NCBI GenBank assembly: GCA_003221695.1
Contig: QHSX01000065.1
Coordinates: forward strand, 1 to 64,000
Source of the DNA: Candidatus Rokuibacteriota bacterium
Lineage (GTDB): Bacteria; Methylomirabilota; Methylomirabilia; Rokubacteriales; CSP1-6
DNA length: 64,000 nt
Direction: 5' to 3'
Shown piece after piece: positions 23,165-31,034 of this stretch. Every line of letters starts with the position of its first letter. Within the stretch, counting starts at the first letter, position 1. Below the pieces are notes generated by a model. The model had not been told where the DNA came from and made no database searches. It was given only the letters and a program-made list of their open reading frames with translations. A program made the translations under genes and the position numbers.

Positions 23165-23992
23165 ATGCGGCTCGGTGGACGGCTCCACCTCGGTCCGGCT
23201 CTCCGGCGCCTCCGTCTGCCCGTCAAATCCACGGTGGTCTCGGTCGTCTTTCACGCGGCCTTCGTGGGGGCGGTGCTCTGGGGCAACGCGGTGTGGGGGG
23301 ACAGTCAGTCGAAGCCGGTGATCGTCAACCTCGTCCCGACCGTCGCGGCCGTCGGCGCGCCGCAGGGGCGCCCGGAGATGTCGCCTCGCGCCGCGGAGCT
23401 GCCGCCGCCTCGGCCGGTCCCGACCGATCTGCCACGGCGCGAGGCCTCGCGTGACCTGCCGGCACGCGATCTCCCCGCGCGGGACCTGCCACCGAGCCTC
23501 CCGGACCAGGGCCTGCCGCCCCGCGCGCCGGGATTGCCGCGGCCGAGCGACAAGGAGCTGCCGACCGTCGCGAGCACGCGCACGCCCGCGCCGACCCCCG
23601 CGCCGGCGCCCGCCCCGGCCGCGCCGCCCGCAGCCCCCGCGCCGCCGCTCGGCCAGCCCGGCGGCTCGCCTCAGGGCGTCGGCGCGCTCACGCTCAACGT
23701 CACGGACTTCCCGTACGCGTGGTACATCGCCGCGATCCACCGGAAGATCAAGGAGCGGTGGGACAGCTACGCGCTGGCCGGCCAGCAGCCGGCGGTGATT
23801 TTTGAGATCGGGCGCAAGGGAGAGCTCAAGCGCGTCGTCGTCGACAAGAGCTCCGGCAACCCGTACTACGACCAGACGGCGGTCCGAGCCGTCACCGAGG
23901 CGAACCCCTTTCCGCCGCTGCCCACGGATTTCAAGAAGCCCACGCTGACGGTCGGCCTGCAGTTCGCCTACGACCGGGGAGCGACGAGGTGA
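23165..23992 (+). CDS. tolA: TolA/TonB-like energy transducer
   Basis: This 275-aa protein has one N-terminal TM (STVVSVVFHAAFVGAVLWGN), then a proline-rich linker at residues about 60-175 with LPARD/LPPS-type repeats and an Ala-Pro run. A TonB C-terminal domain follows at residues about 180-275 (WYIAAIHRKIKERWDSYAL...VVDKSSGNPYYDQTAVRAV). Position identifies it as the TolA of this operon, but the linker is Pro-rich as in TonB rather than the Ala/Lys helix of enteric TolA. Confidence 0.88.
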   Translation: MRLGGRLHLGPALRRLRLPVKSTVVSVVFHAAFVGAVLWGNAVWGDSQSKPVIVNLVPTVAAVGAPQGRPEMSPRAAELPPPRPVPTDLPRREASRDLPARDLPARDLPPSLPDQGLPPRAPGLPRPSDKELPTVASTRTPAPTPAPAPAPAAPPAAPAPPLGQPGGSPQGVGALTLNVTDFPYAWYIAAIHRKIKERWDSYALAGQQPAVIFEIGRKGELKRVVVDKSSGNPYYDQTAVRAVTEANPFPPLPTDFKKPTLTVGLQFAYDRGATR

Positions 23993-23996
23993 TCAG

Positions 23997-25328
23997 GTGA
24001 GACGAACGAGCGTCGTGGTCGTGATCGCCCTCCTCGCCCTCGCGGCCGTGGCCGTCCCGTGGTCGCGCACGCCGGCGCCCCGCGCCCAGGGCGTGGACGT
24101 CTACATCAACATCACCGGAGGTGGCGCGAAGCGGCTGAATATCGCCGTCCCGGAGTTCACGGTGATCGCGGGCACGGACACGGCGGCCCTCGGGAAGCTA
24201 CTCGCCTCGGTGGCGGGACAAGACCTCACGTTCTCGGGGCTCTTCAGCGTCGTGGCGGGCACGGGCTCGATCCCGCCGAATAACCCCGAGGCGCTCCGGC
24301 AGTCGTGGGCCGAATTCGCCGCGGCGGGCGCGCACGCCGCGGTTCATGGGCTCGTCGCGTTGCGGGGCGATCGGCTCGAGACGGAGATGCGCCTGTACGA
24401 TCTCACGTCCCCGGAGCATCGGCTGATCGCGGCCAAGAAGTTCGAGGGCCCGACGGCGCAGCCGCGACGTCTCGCGCACAAGATCGCCGACGAGGTCGTG
24501 CTGCAGTTCACCGGGGAGCCCGGGGTCGCGGACACGAAGCTCGCGTACGTCCAGGGCCCGGCTGGCGCGAAAGAGATCTGGATCTCCGATTACGACGGCG
24601 CCAATCCGGTGGCCGTCACGAAGAACGGCTCGATCAACCTGATGCCGGTCTGGAGCCCGGACGGCCGGTCGCTCGCCATGACGTCCTTCGTGCAGGGGTA
24701 CCCGGACCTCTACCGCCTCTTCCCGTTCGAGCGCCGCCCCGTGCAGACGCTCGCGGCGTTCGTCGGGATCAACTCGTCGCCGGCGTGGAGCCCGGACGGG
24801 CGCTCCCTCGCGGTGACGCTCTCCAAAGACGGCAACCCCGAGATCTACGTCCTCACCGTCGCCACGGGGACGCTGCGCCGGCTCACCCGGCACGCCGGCA
24901 TCGACACCGAGCCGGTCTGGTCGCCCACGGGTCAGCAAATCGCGTTCGTGTCCGACCGCAACGGGCAGCCGCACATCTACGTGATGGATCTGGACGGGTC
25001 CAACGTCCGCCAGGTCACCTCGAGCGGCTTCCACACCCAGCCGCGCTGGTCACCGAAGGGCGAGACGATCGTCTACACGCAGCGGGAGGGCACGCACGAC
25101 CTGTGGGCGGTGAGCCCGGACGGCTCGAACCCGCGTCGCCTCACCACCGGTCCCGGCGACAACGAGGGCGCGGCCTGGGCTCCCAACGGGCGCCACCTCG
25201 CGTTTCAGTCGAATCGCCTCGGCCGCTGGCAGGTCTTCGCGATGCTGCTCGACGGCTCGCCGCCAACCCAGATCTCACAGGGGCCCGCCGAGCACACAAG
25301 CCCCTCGTGGTCGCCGCGGCTACCGTGA
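23997..25328 (+). CDS. tolB: TolB periplasmic beta-propeller
   Basis: This is 443 aa with GTG start. The signal-like N-terminus is followed by the TolB N-terminal domain (YINITGGGAKRLNIAVPEF...SGLFSVV) and a propeller of repeated WSPDGRSLA blades (MPVWSPDGRSLAMTSF, PAWSPDGRSLAVTLS, PRWSPKGETIVYT). It binds Pal and takes part in outer-membrane constriction. It begins four bases after the tolA stop. Confidence 0.96.
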   Translation: MRRTSVVVVIALLALAAVAVPWSRTPAPRAQGVDVYINITGGGAKRLNIAVPEFTVIAGTDTAALGKLLASVAGQDLTFSGLFSVVAGTGSIPPNNPEALRQSWAEFAAAGAHAAVHGLVALRGDRLETEMRLYDLTSPEHRLIAAKKFEGPTAQPRRLAHKIADEVVLQFTGEPGVADTKLAYVQGPAGAKEIWISDYDGANPVAVTKNGSINLMPVWSPDGRSLAMTSFVQGYPDLYRLFPFERRPVQTLAAFVGINSSPAWSPDGRSLAVTLSKDGNPEIYVLTVATGTLRRLTRHAGIDTEPVWSPTGQQIAFVSDRNGQPHIYVMDLDGSNVRQVTSSGFHTQPRWSPKGETIVYTQREGTHDLWAVSPDGSNPRRLTTGPGDNEGAAWAPNGRHLAFQSNRLGRWQVFAMLLDGSPPTQISQGPAEHTSPSWSPRLP

Positions 25329-25381
25329 TAGGATTGCTCGTTGTCAGTCGCGCGTCGGAGTCGAGACCCAAAGGAGGCGTC

Positions 25382-25990
25382 ATGGGTACGCGTCGGTTTC
25401 ACATCGCGGTGATGTCGCTCCTGCTGCTCGGCGTGGTCGCCGCGGGCTGCGCGAAGCGCCCCGCGACGACCTCGGTGGCGGCGCCACCACCGCCCGTGCC
25501 AGCACCCGCCGCGCCTCCGGCGACGTCCGCGCCGGCGCCGAGCGCGCCGGAGCCGGCCTCGAGCACGCCGGCAGCGGCCCCGGCCACGCCGACGCCCGCG
25601 CCGGCGCCCGCAGCGACCACCGTACGACCGGTGCCCGCGGAGTTCGCCGCGATCCCCGAGCTGAGGGACATCCAGTTCGACTTCGACCAGTACGACATCC
25701 GTCCCGACGCCGCGCGGACGCTCGACGCGAACGCTGCATGGCTGAAGTCGAACGCGAATCACCTCCTTCTCATCGAGGGACACTGCGACGAGCGGGGCAC
25801 CAACGAGTACAACCTGGCGCTCGGCGAGCGGCGCGCGAAGTCCGCGATGAACTACCTCGTGGCCCAGGGCGTCCAGGCGGCCCGCATCACGATCATCAGT
25901 TACGGCGAGGAGCGACCGCTGTGCAGCGAGCACAACGACACGTGCTGGCAGCAGAACCGGCGCGGCCACTTCCTGGTCAAGCCCCGCTGA
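25382..25990 (+). CDS. pal: Pal peptidoglycan-associated lipoprotein
   Basis: This 202-aa protein has a lipoprotein signal MSLLLLGVVAAGC, a long Ala-Pro linker (residues about 30-85), then an OmpA-type domain. DIQFDFDQYDIRPDAARTLD and LLIEGHCDERGTNEYNLALG carry the residues that bind diaminopimelate of peptidoglycan. AAAGGAGG precedes the ATG. Anchors outer membrane to cell wall and interacts with TolB. Confidence 0.95.
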   Translation: MGTRRFHIAVMSLLLLGVVAAGCAKRPATTSVAAPPPPVPAPAAPPATSAPAPSAPEPASSTPAAAPATPTPAPAPAATTVRPVPAEFAAIPELRDIQFDFDQYDIRPDAARTLDANAAWLKSNANHLLLIEGHCDERGTNEYNLALGERRAKSAMNYLVAQGVQAARITIISYGEERPLCSEHNDTCWQQNRRGHFLVKPR

Positions 25991-26907
25991 GGTCCCTCGA
26001 CGCTCCCGCGAGGCGGAGGATCGCCCTTCTCCTCGCGCCCCTCCTGATCGCCGGCGGCTGCGCCGGCGCTGCCGAGGTGACCGGCGTCGCGATGCAGCAG
26101 GACCTCTTCCAGCTCCGCGCGGAGGTCGCCCAAGCGCAACAGAACGCCCTGCGCGCGAAGACGGAGCTCGAAGGCCTCTCCGTCCAGCTCGACCGTCGCG
26201 TGCGCGAGCAGCGGGCCGACAGCGACCGCCAGAGCGCCGCGCTGACCCAGCGCCTCGACGGGCTCGCCTTCACGCTCTCGACCGTGAGCGCGCGGCTCGA
26301 CGAGCTCGCCGCGCATGTCGACGCGCTCGGCCGCCAGCTGCGCGCGGCCGGCGTGCCCGCGCCCACGCGCCCTGCGCCGGCGCCGATCGCCACCCCGCCT
26401 CCACCCCTGCCGCCCGCCGCAGCGCCCCAGGCGGCGCCGCTCACCGCGCCCGCGCGCCCGACGACGGGAGCGCTCCAACCCCAAGACATCTACCAGGCCG
26501 CGTACATCGACTTCAGCAAAGGGAGCTACTCGCTCGCGATCGCGGGGTTTCGCGAGTTCCTGCGGCGCTACCCCGATCACGACCTGGCGGGCAACGCGCA
26601 GTACTGGATCGGTGAGGGGTACACGGCGCTCGCACGAAGCTACGCGAACGCGGATCAGGCGGACAAGGAAGCCGAGGCTCTCAACCAGGCCGTGCAGGAG
26701 TTCAGGAAGGTCCTCGCGAACTACCCGCGGGCCGACAAGGCCTCCACCGCGCTCTACAAGGAAGCCCTTGCGCTCCTGGACCTCAAGCAGCCGCAGCAGG
26801 CCGCGGCGCGGCTGCAGTACCTCGTGGACAATTTCCCGCAGGCCGAAGAGACGCCGCTCGCCAAGGAACGACTCGCGGCGCTGAAGCGGAACGGCTCGGC
26901 TCGCTAG
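25987..26907 (+). CDS. cpoB: CpoB/YbgF Tol-Pal-associated protein
   Basis: This is about 306 aa. It has a lipoprotein-like signal (ALLLAPLLIAGGC), a coiled coil at residues about 30-110 (LFQLRAEVAQAQQNALRAKT and following), a Pro-Ala linker, then TPR repeats ending in the YbgF pattern (YQAAYIDFSKGSYSLAIAGF, YPDHDLAGNAQYWIGEGY). No standard start exists near the signal; CTG at 25987 overlaps the pal stop as CTGA and is the most likely start. It coordinates the Tol complex with peptidoglycan synthesis in other bacteria. Confidence 0.9.
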   Translation: MRSLDAPARRRIALLLAPLLIAGGCAGAAEVTGVAMQQDLFQLRAEVAQAQQNALRAKTELEGLSVQLDRRVREQRADSDRQSAALTQRLDGLAFTLSTVSARLDELAAHVDALGRQLRAAGVPAPTRPAPAPIATPPPPLPPAAAPQAAPLTAPARPTTGALQPQDIYQAAYIDFSKGSYSLAIAGFREFLRRYPDHDLAGNAQYWIGEGYTALARSYANADQADKEAEALNQAVQEFRKVLANYPRADKASTALYKEALALLDLKQPQQAAARLQYLVDNFPQAEETPLAKERLAALKRNGSAR

Positions 26908-26955
26908 CGCGGGGCCGGCGCCGGGGGGAGCGGTGCCGCTTTCCCAGGACGTTGA

Positions 26956-27444
26956 TTAGTCGTCGAGGCCGAAGACCCACACGACCGTCATGTCGCGCTC
27001 GGGCGTGTGGTAGACCATGAGACTCGCGCCGGGATGGTCCGAGTTGGCCGAGTTGACGACCACCGGTGCCTCGAGGACGGGCAGGACGGGGTCCGACTCC
27101 CAGAGCATCATCGACACCAGGAAGGCGGCCACGAGCGCGCCCCCAATGGCCCAGCGGGGACGACGCCACGCTGGCTGAAGCGCCCGGACGGGGGCGCGGC
27201 GCTTCGCCTGCTCGATACCCCGGACGATTCCTGGCCAGAACCCGGTCCAGTCAGGCTCCGGTACGTGCCGCGCCGGGCTCAGCGCCTGCTGCAGCAGCGC
27301 CCGCATCCTGCGTAGGCCCTCGGCCTCCTGCTGGCACGCCGTGCAAGCGGCGAGATGGCGCGCCGCCGACTCCGCTCGTGGCCCTTCCAGGGCGCCGTCC
27401 AGGTAGGCTCCGATCCGCTTCCGCGTGCGGTAGCAGGTCAGCAC
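26956..27444 (-). CDS. Zinc-finger anti-sigma factor-like membrane protein
   Basis: This 162-aa protein has an N-terminal zf-HC2/ZAS-type domain with CYRTRKRIGAYLDGAL, then RHLAACTACQ (His-x3-Cys-x2-Cys). One TM lies at about residues 100-120 (IGGALVAAFLVSMML), with a short exported tail ending VVWVFGLDD. This architecture sequesters an ECF sigma factor at the membrane. No sigma gene is adjacent, which is unusual since the pair normally overlaps. Confidence 0.8.
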   Translation of the reverse strand: MLTCYRTRKRIGAYLDGALEGPRAESAARHLAACTACQQEAEGLRRMRALLQQALSPARHVPEPDWTGFWPGIVRGIEQAKRRAPVRALQPAWRRPRWAIGGALVAAFLVSMMLWESDPVLPVLEAPVVVNSANSDHPGASLMVYHTPERDMTVVWVFGLDD

Positions 27445-27488
27445 GATTATTGGACGACCGGGCCCCCCGCCCGTATTCTCATGCGCGC

Positions 27489-28130
27489 ATGATACCCGAA
27501 CAGTCGGCGACGCTCGCGGTGGCCTCGGACGTCGCCCTCGAGAGCCGGCTCGCGGTTCCCGCCGGAGCGCCGGCCGGAATCGTCATCTGCCACCCCCACC
27601 CGCTGTATGGGGGCGACATGGACAACCCCGTCGTGGTCCGTGTGCAGGAGGTGTGCGCCGAGCTCGGGCTCGCGACCCTGCGCTTCAACTTCCGCGGCGT
27701 GGGCGGATCGAGCGGAACTCACGGCGGCGGCCTCGCCGAGCAAGAGGACGCCAGAGGCGCCCTCGACGCGCTCGCGCAGGCGACCGGCGAGAGGCCGCTC
27801 GCGATCGCCGGCTACTCGTTCGGCGCGTGGGTGGCGGCGCTCGTCGGGGGCCGTGACGCGCGCGTCACCGCGCTCGCGCTGATCGCGCCGCCCCTCGCGA
27901 TGTACGACTTCGGCGGGGTCGAGGGCAAGCGCGTGCCCACGCTCGCGGTGGCCGGCACCGCCGACCCGTACTGCCCCGCGGACGATTTCCAGCGCTTCGC
28001 GGCGCGGGGCGCGTGGGTGACGCCGGCGGTCATCGAGGGCGCCGACCACTTTTTCTTCGGCAAGCTCTATCCGCTCGGCGAGGCGGTGAGCGGCTGGGCG
28101 CGGGGGTGGATCCCGGCGGGGGCGCGTTAG
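27489..28130 (+). CDS. Alpha/beta hydrolase (dienelactone-hydrolase-like)
   Basis: This 213-aa compact alpha/beta hydrolase has the oxyanion strand VICHPHPLYGGDMDN, LRFNFRGVGGSSGTHGGG and the nucleophile elbow GYSFGAWVAAL. Asp in AGTADPYCPADDF and His in GADHFFFGKL complete a Ser-Asp-His triad. The HPHPLYGGDM segment is typical of a small cytoplasmic hydrolase subgroup of unknown substrate. Its stop overlaps the convergent DUF502 stop by four bases. Confidence 0.85.
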   Translation: MIPEQSATLAVASDVALESRLAVPAGAPAGIVICHPHPLYGGDMDNPVVVRVQEVCAELGLATLRFNFRGVGGSSGTHGGGLAEQEDARGALDALAQATGERPLAIAGYSFGAWVAALVGGRDARVTALALIAPPLAMYDFGGVEGKRVPTLAVAGTADPYCPADDFQRFAARGAWVTPAVIEGADHFFFGKLYPLGEAVSGWARGWIPAGAR

Positions 28131-28732
28131 CCGCGCGGCAGGCGCGCGGGCGTGGCGGTCCCCGCCGAGAGGATGATGCGGATTCCCTCCTCGACCGTGA
28201 GCCCCGTGGCGATCACGCTCTCGCGGTCCACGACCACCACGTCGCCGAGGTAGAGGTTGTTGGTCGGGAGGAAGACCGTCATCATGTCGCGCTTGCCGTC
28301 GGGCGTGTCGAGGAGGAGCTGGCTCGTCACGAATCCGAACGCGTACTCGCCGGCCCGCGGATGCTCGACGAGGACGACCGCTCGGAAGGCGCTCCGGCGC
28401 TCAGGCGAGAAGGAGTCGATCAGCATCTTGATCGACGGGTAGAGACGTCGGTAGATCGGCACCCGCAGGAGGAGCTTGTCGCCCCAGGCGAGCACGCGAC
28501 GGCCGACGACGTTGCGCGCGATCGTGCCCATGAGGAGGATGATCGCCACCGCCGTCAGGAAGCCGAGCCCCGGCACGGCGCGACCGAACAGCTTGTCGTA
28601 CATCGGAGCGAACACGTCGTCGATGCGGCTCCAGAAGATCCAGAGGAGCCAGGCGGTGAGGAAGACCGGGACCGTGAAGAAGAAGCCCGTGATGAAGCGG
28701 ACCTTGAACCAGTTCTTCACGCGGGACGACAT
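28127..28732 (-). CDS. DUF502 membrane protein
   Basis: This 201-aa protein has two TM segments, residues about 10-32 (FITGFFFTVPVFLTAWLLWI) and 50-75 (LGFLTAVAIILLMGTIARNV). The DUF502 core follows: RVPIYRRLYPSIKMLIDSF and TVFLPTNNLYLGDVVVVD. The family is widespread and uncharacterised. The ATG at 28732 shares a CATG with the divergent SDR gene. Confidence 0.88.
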   Translation of the reverse strand: MSSRVKNWFKVRFITGFFFTVPVFLTAWLLWIFWSRIDDVFAPMYDKLFGRAVPGLGFLTAVAIILLMGTIARNVVGRRVLAWGDKLLLRVPIYRRLYPSIKMLIDSFSPERRSAFRAVVLVEHPRAGEYAFGFVTSQLLLDTPDGKRDMMTVFLPTNNLYLGDVVVVDRESVIATGLTVEEGIRIILSAGTATPARLPRG

Positions 28733-29465
28733 GATCGGGTCGAGGATAACACCACCCCGTCCTCGCGTGCTCATTACCGGCGGTGGACGTCGGGTGGGGC
28801 GGGCGATCGCGCTCGCGCTGGCGCGCGCCGGTCTGGACGTCGCGATCGCCTACCACCGCTCGGCGCGCGAAGCCAGGGGGCTGGTCCGTGAGCTCGAGGC
28901 TCTGGGCGCGCGAGCCGTCGCGCTCCGCGCCGACCTGGCGGACCCCCGGGAGGCCCGCGGGCTCGTGCGTGAGGCCGTGCGACGCCTCGGCCGGCTCGAC
29001 GTCCTGGTCAACAACGCGGCCGTCTTCACGCGGACGCCGCTCCTCCGCACCACGCCGGCGCAGTACGACCTCCATCTCGACCTGAACCTGCGTGGGGCAT
29101 TCTTCTGCGCCCAGGCCGCCGCGCGCGTCATGCGTCGTCACGGGGGGCACATCGTGAATGTCGGTGACGTCGGCGCAACGCGAGGGTGGCCGGATTACAT
29201 TCCGTACACGCTGTCGAAGGCGGGACTCGTCGCGCTGACGCGAGGGCTCGCGACGGCGCTCCGGCCCCACGGGATCGCCGTGAACTGCGTGGCGCCCGGC
29301 GCCGTGCTCCGGCCGAAGCGCTTCTCACCCGCGCGCTGGCGGCGGCTGACGCGCGGCCACGCAGGCAGCCCCGAGGACGTCGCGTCCGCCGTCCTCTTCT
29401 TCGCGACGTGTCCGCGCTACATCACGGGCCAGGTGCTCGGCGTGGACGGCGGCGAGGGCGCGTGA
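28731..29465 (+). CDS. Short-chain dehydrogenase/reductase
   Basis: This is 244 aa. It has the NADP-binding TGGGRRVGRAIALALARAG, LVNNAAVFTRTPL, VNVGDV with catalytic Ser replaced by Gly/Asp context, and YTLSK carrying the catalytic Tyr and Lys. The end GQVLGVDGGEGA is standard. The TGGxRRVG form resembles pteridine reductase/FolM-type SDRs. The start is ATG 28731 or GTG 28767; the former overlaps the DUF502 start on the other strand. Confidence 0.87.
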   Translation: MIGSRITPPRPRVLITGGGRRVGRAIALALARAGLDVAIAYHRSAREARGLVRELEALGARAVALRADLADPREARGLVREAVRRLGRLDVLVNNAAVFTRTPLLRTTPAQYDLHLDLNLRGAFFCAQAAARVMRRHGGHIVNVGDVGATRGWPDYIPYTLSKAGLVALTRGLATALRPHGIAVNCVAPGAVLRPKRFSPARWRRLTRGHAGSPEDVASAVLFFATCPRYITGQVLGVDGGEGA

Positions 29466-29470
29466 CGCCG

Positions 29471-30178
29471 CTACGGGAGCCGGATCCGCCCGCCGCCCAT
29501 CGTCTGCAGGAACTCGCCGAGCGAGGCGAAGCGCATGAAGGGATTCTGGCGCTTCTCCGCGCCGATCGTGGAGGCGGGCCCGCCGTAGTTGTGACCGGGG
29601 AACAGGGTCGTGTCGTCGGGGAGGGCGGCGAGGCGCTGCGTGAGCGAGTAGTACATCTCCACCGGGTCGCTCCCCGGGAGGTCGGTACGCCCGCACGAGC
29701 CGATGAAGAGCGTGTCCCCCGAGATCAGCCGGCCGTCGACGAGGAAGCACTGGGAGCCCGGCGTGTGGCCGGGCGTGTGAAGGAAGGTCAGCGTGAGCCG
29801 CCCGACCTTGAGCGTGTCGTGATTGTCCACCGGCGCCAGGTCGGAGCCGAAGCCGGTGAGGAACTGGCGCTCGGCCTTGTGGACGCGCACCTTCGCCTTC
29901 ACGCGCCCGAGGAGCTCCTCGAGGCCGGGGATGCGCCCCGGCATCCCCCACGACTCGAGGCTCCCACCCACGTGGTCCTGGTGGGTGTGGGTGACCAGGA
30001 CGTCGGTGATCGTCATGCCGTCGGCCTCGGCGGCCCCGACGATCGTGTCGATCTCCCACGCCGGGTCCACGACGACACACTCGCGGCTCTCGGGATCACC
30101 GACGAGATAGACGAAGTTCTGCATCGGCCCGAGTTCCATCTGCTTGAGGTAGATCGGGCTCGCGCTCACGCGCTCCAT
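29471..30178 (-). CDS. MBL-fold metallo-hydrolase (glyoxalase II-like)
   Basis: This 235-aa protein has the metallo-beta-lactamase motif THTHQDHVGG, a later metal His in FLHTPGHTPGS, Asp in ISGDTLFIGSCGRTD and a final His in LFPGHNYGG. The GRTDLPG segment occurs in persulfide dioxygenase/YcbL-type glyoxalase II relatives. It likely binds one or two Zn or Fe ions. It is convergent with the SDR gene, six bases apart. Confidence 0.88.
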   Translation of the reverse strand: MERVSASPIYLKQMELGPMQNFVYLVGDPESRECVVVDPAWEIDTIVGAAEADGMTITDVLVTHTHQDHVGGSLESWGMPGRIPGLEELLGRVKAKVRVHKAERQFLTGFGSDLAPVDNHDTLKVGRLTLTFLHTPGHTPGSQCFLVDGRLISGDTLFIGSCGRTDLPGSDPVEMYYSLTQRLAALPDDTTLFPGHNYGGPASTIGAEKRQNPFMRFASLGEFLQTMGGGRIRLP

Positions 30179-30230
30179 CGTATCCCACCGGTGGCGTCCG
30201 CGCTAGAATGGGGAGAGGCTCCGTCTCCGA

Positions 30231-31034
30231 ATGACGCCCCGTTCGCTCACGTTCCTCTCGGCGCTCGCGCTTCTGGCCGCGGCGTGTGCCACCTATTCCG
30301 TCGAGGGCGACTTCGCCGGGCGAACGCTCGACGGGCACGCCGATCCGGAGCGGACGATCGTCCTGATCCACAACCACGGCTTCTCGCTGGCGCGCGCGGG
30401 GACGTACCGGCCCGTGACGCCGCCGATTCTACGACTGGCGGGCGACCGCAACCCCGACGTCGTCGTGTTCTCGCAGGTCCGCAACCTCGCCAACCCGACC
30501 GCGGCGGACCACGCCGCGTTCATCGCGTCGGCCGTCGCGTACTTCCATGCCGAGCGCGGCGTGCCGATCGAGAACATGATTCTCGCGGGCCAGAGCTGCG
30601 GCGGTTGGGGCTCGCTCTACGCCACCGCGTTCACCTATCCGACGATCGGCGGCGTGCTCGCGTTCGCGCCGACGTGCCACGGCAGGCTGCCGCACCCCCC
30701 CGCGGTCCGCGCGCGCCGCGCTTGGGAGTTGGCGCGGCTTGCGGAGCGGCTCCGAGCGCAGGGCACCATCTTCTTATACGAAGGCGACTCGTACTACGAC
30801 GTCGCTGAGTGGGACGCGTTCACGGCGCACCTCGCCACGCGCGCGCCGTGGCTCCAGGTCGTCCGCGTGGGGCGCCCGCAGATCCTCGCGCTCTGCGACG
30901 CCTGTGGCCGGGACAGCCACGGCGCGTACTGGGACCGGCGGTTCGCGGAGGCGTTCTTCGTAGACCACGTCCAGCGGCTGATCGACGGCGTCCGCGGGCG
31001 GATCCGCGCGCGCCTGGTCCGGGCTAACCCTTGA
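30231..31034 (+). CDS. Alpha/beta hydrolase-like lipoprotein
   Basis: This 267-aa protein has a lipoprotein signal (TFLSALALLAAAC). The strand TIVLIHNHGFS and nucleophile elbow ILAGQSCGGWGSLY mark an alpha/beta hydrolase, with a candidate Asp in YEGDSYYDVAEWD and His in GRDSHGAYWD. The outer-membrane-anchored location suggests work in the periplasm. It overlaps the end of the convergent DUF4340 gene by 11 bases. Confidence 0.7.
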   Translation: MTPRSLTFLSALALLAAACATYSVEGDFAGRTLDGHADPERTIVLIHNHGFSLARAGTYRPVTPPILRLAGDRNPDVVVFSQVRNLANPTAADHAAFIASAVAYFHAERGVPIENMILAGQSCGGWGSLYATAFTYPTIGGVLAFAPTCHGRLPHPPAVRARRAWELARLAERLRAQGTIFLYEGDSYYDVAEWDAFTAHLATRAPWLQVVRVGRPQILALCDACGRDSHGAYWDRRFAEAFFVDHVQRLIDGVRGRIRARLVRANP

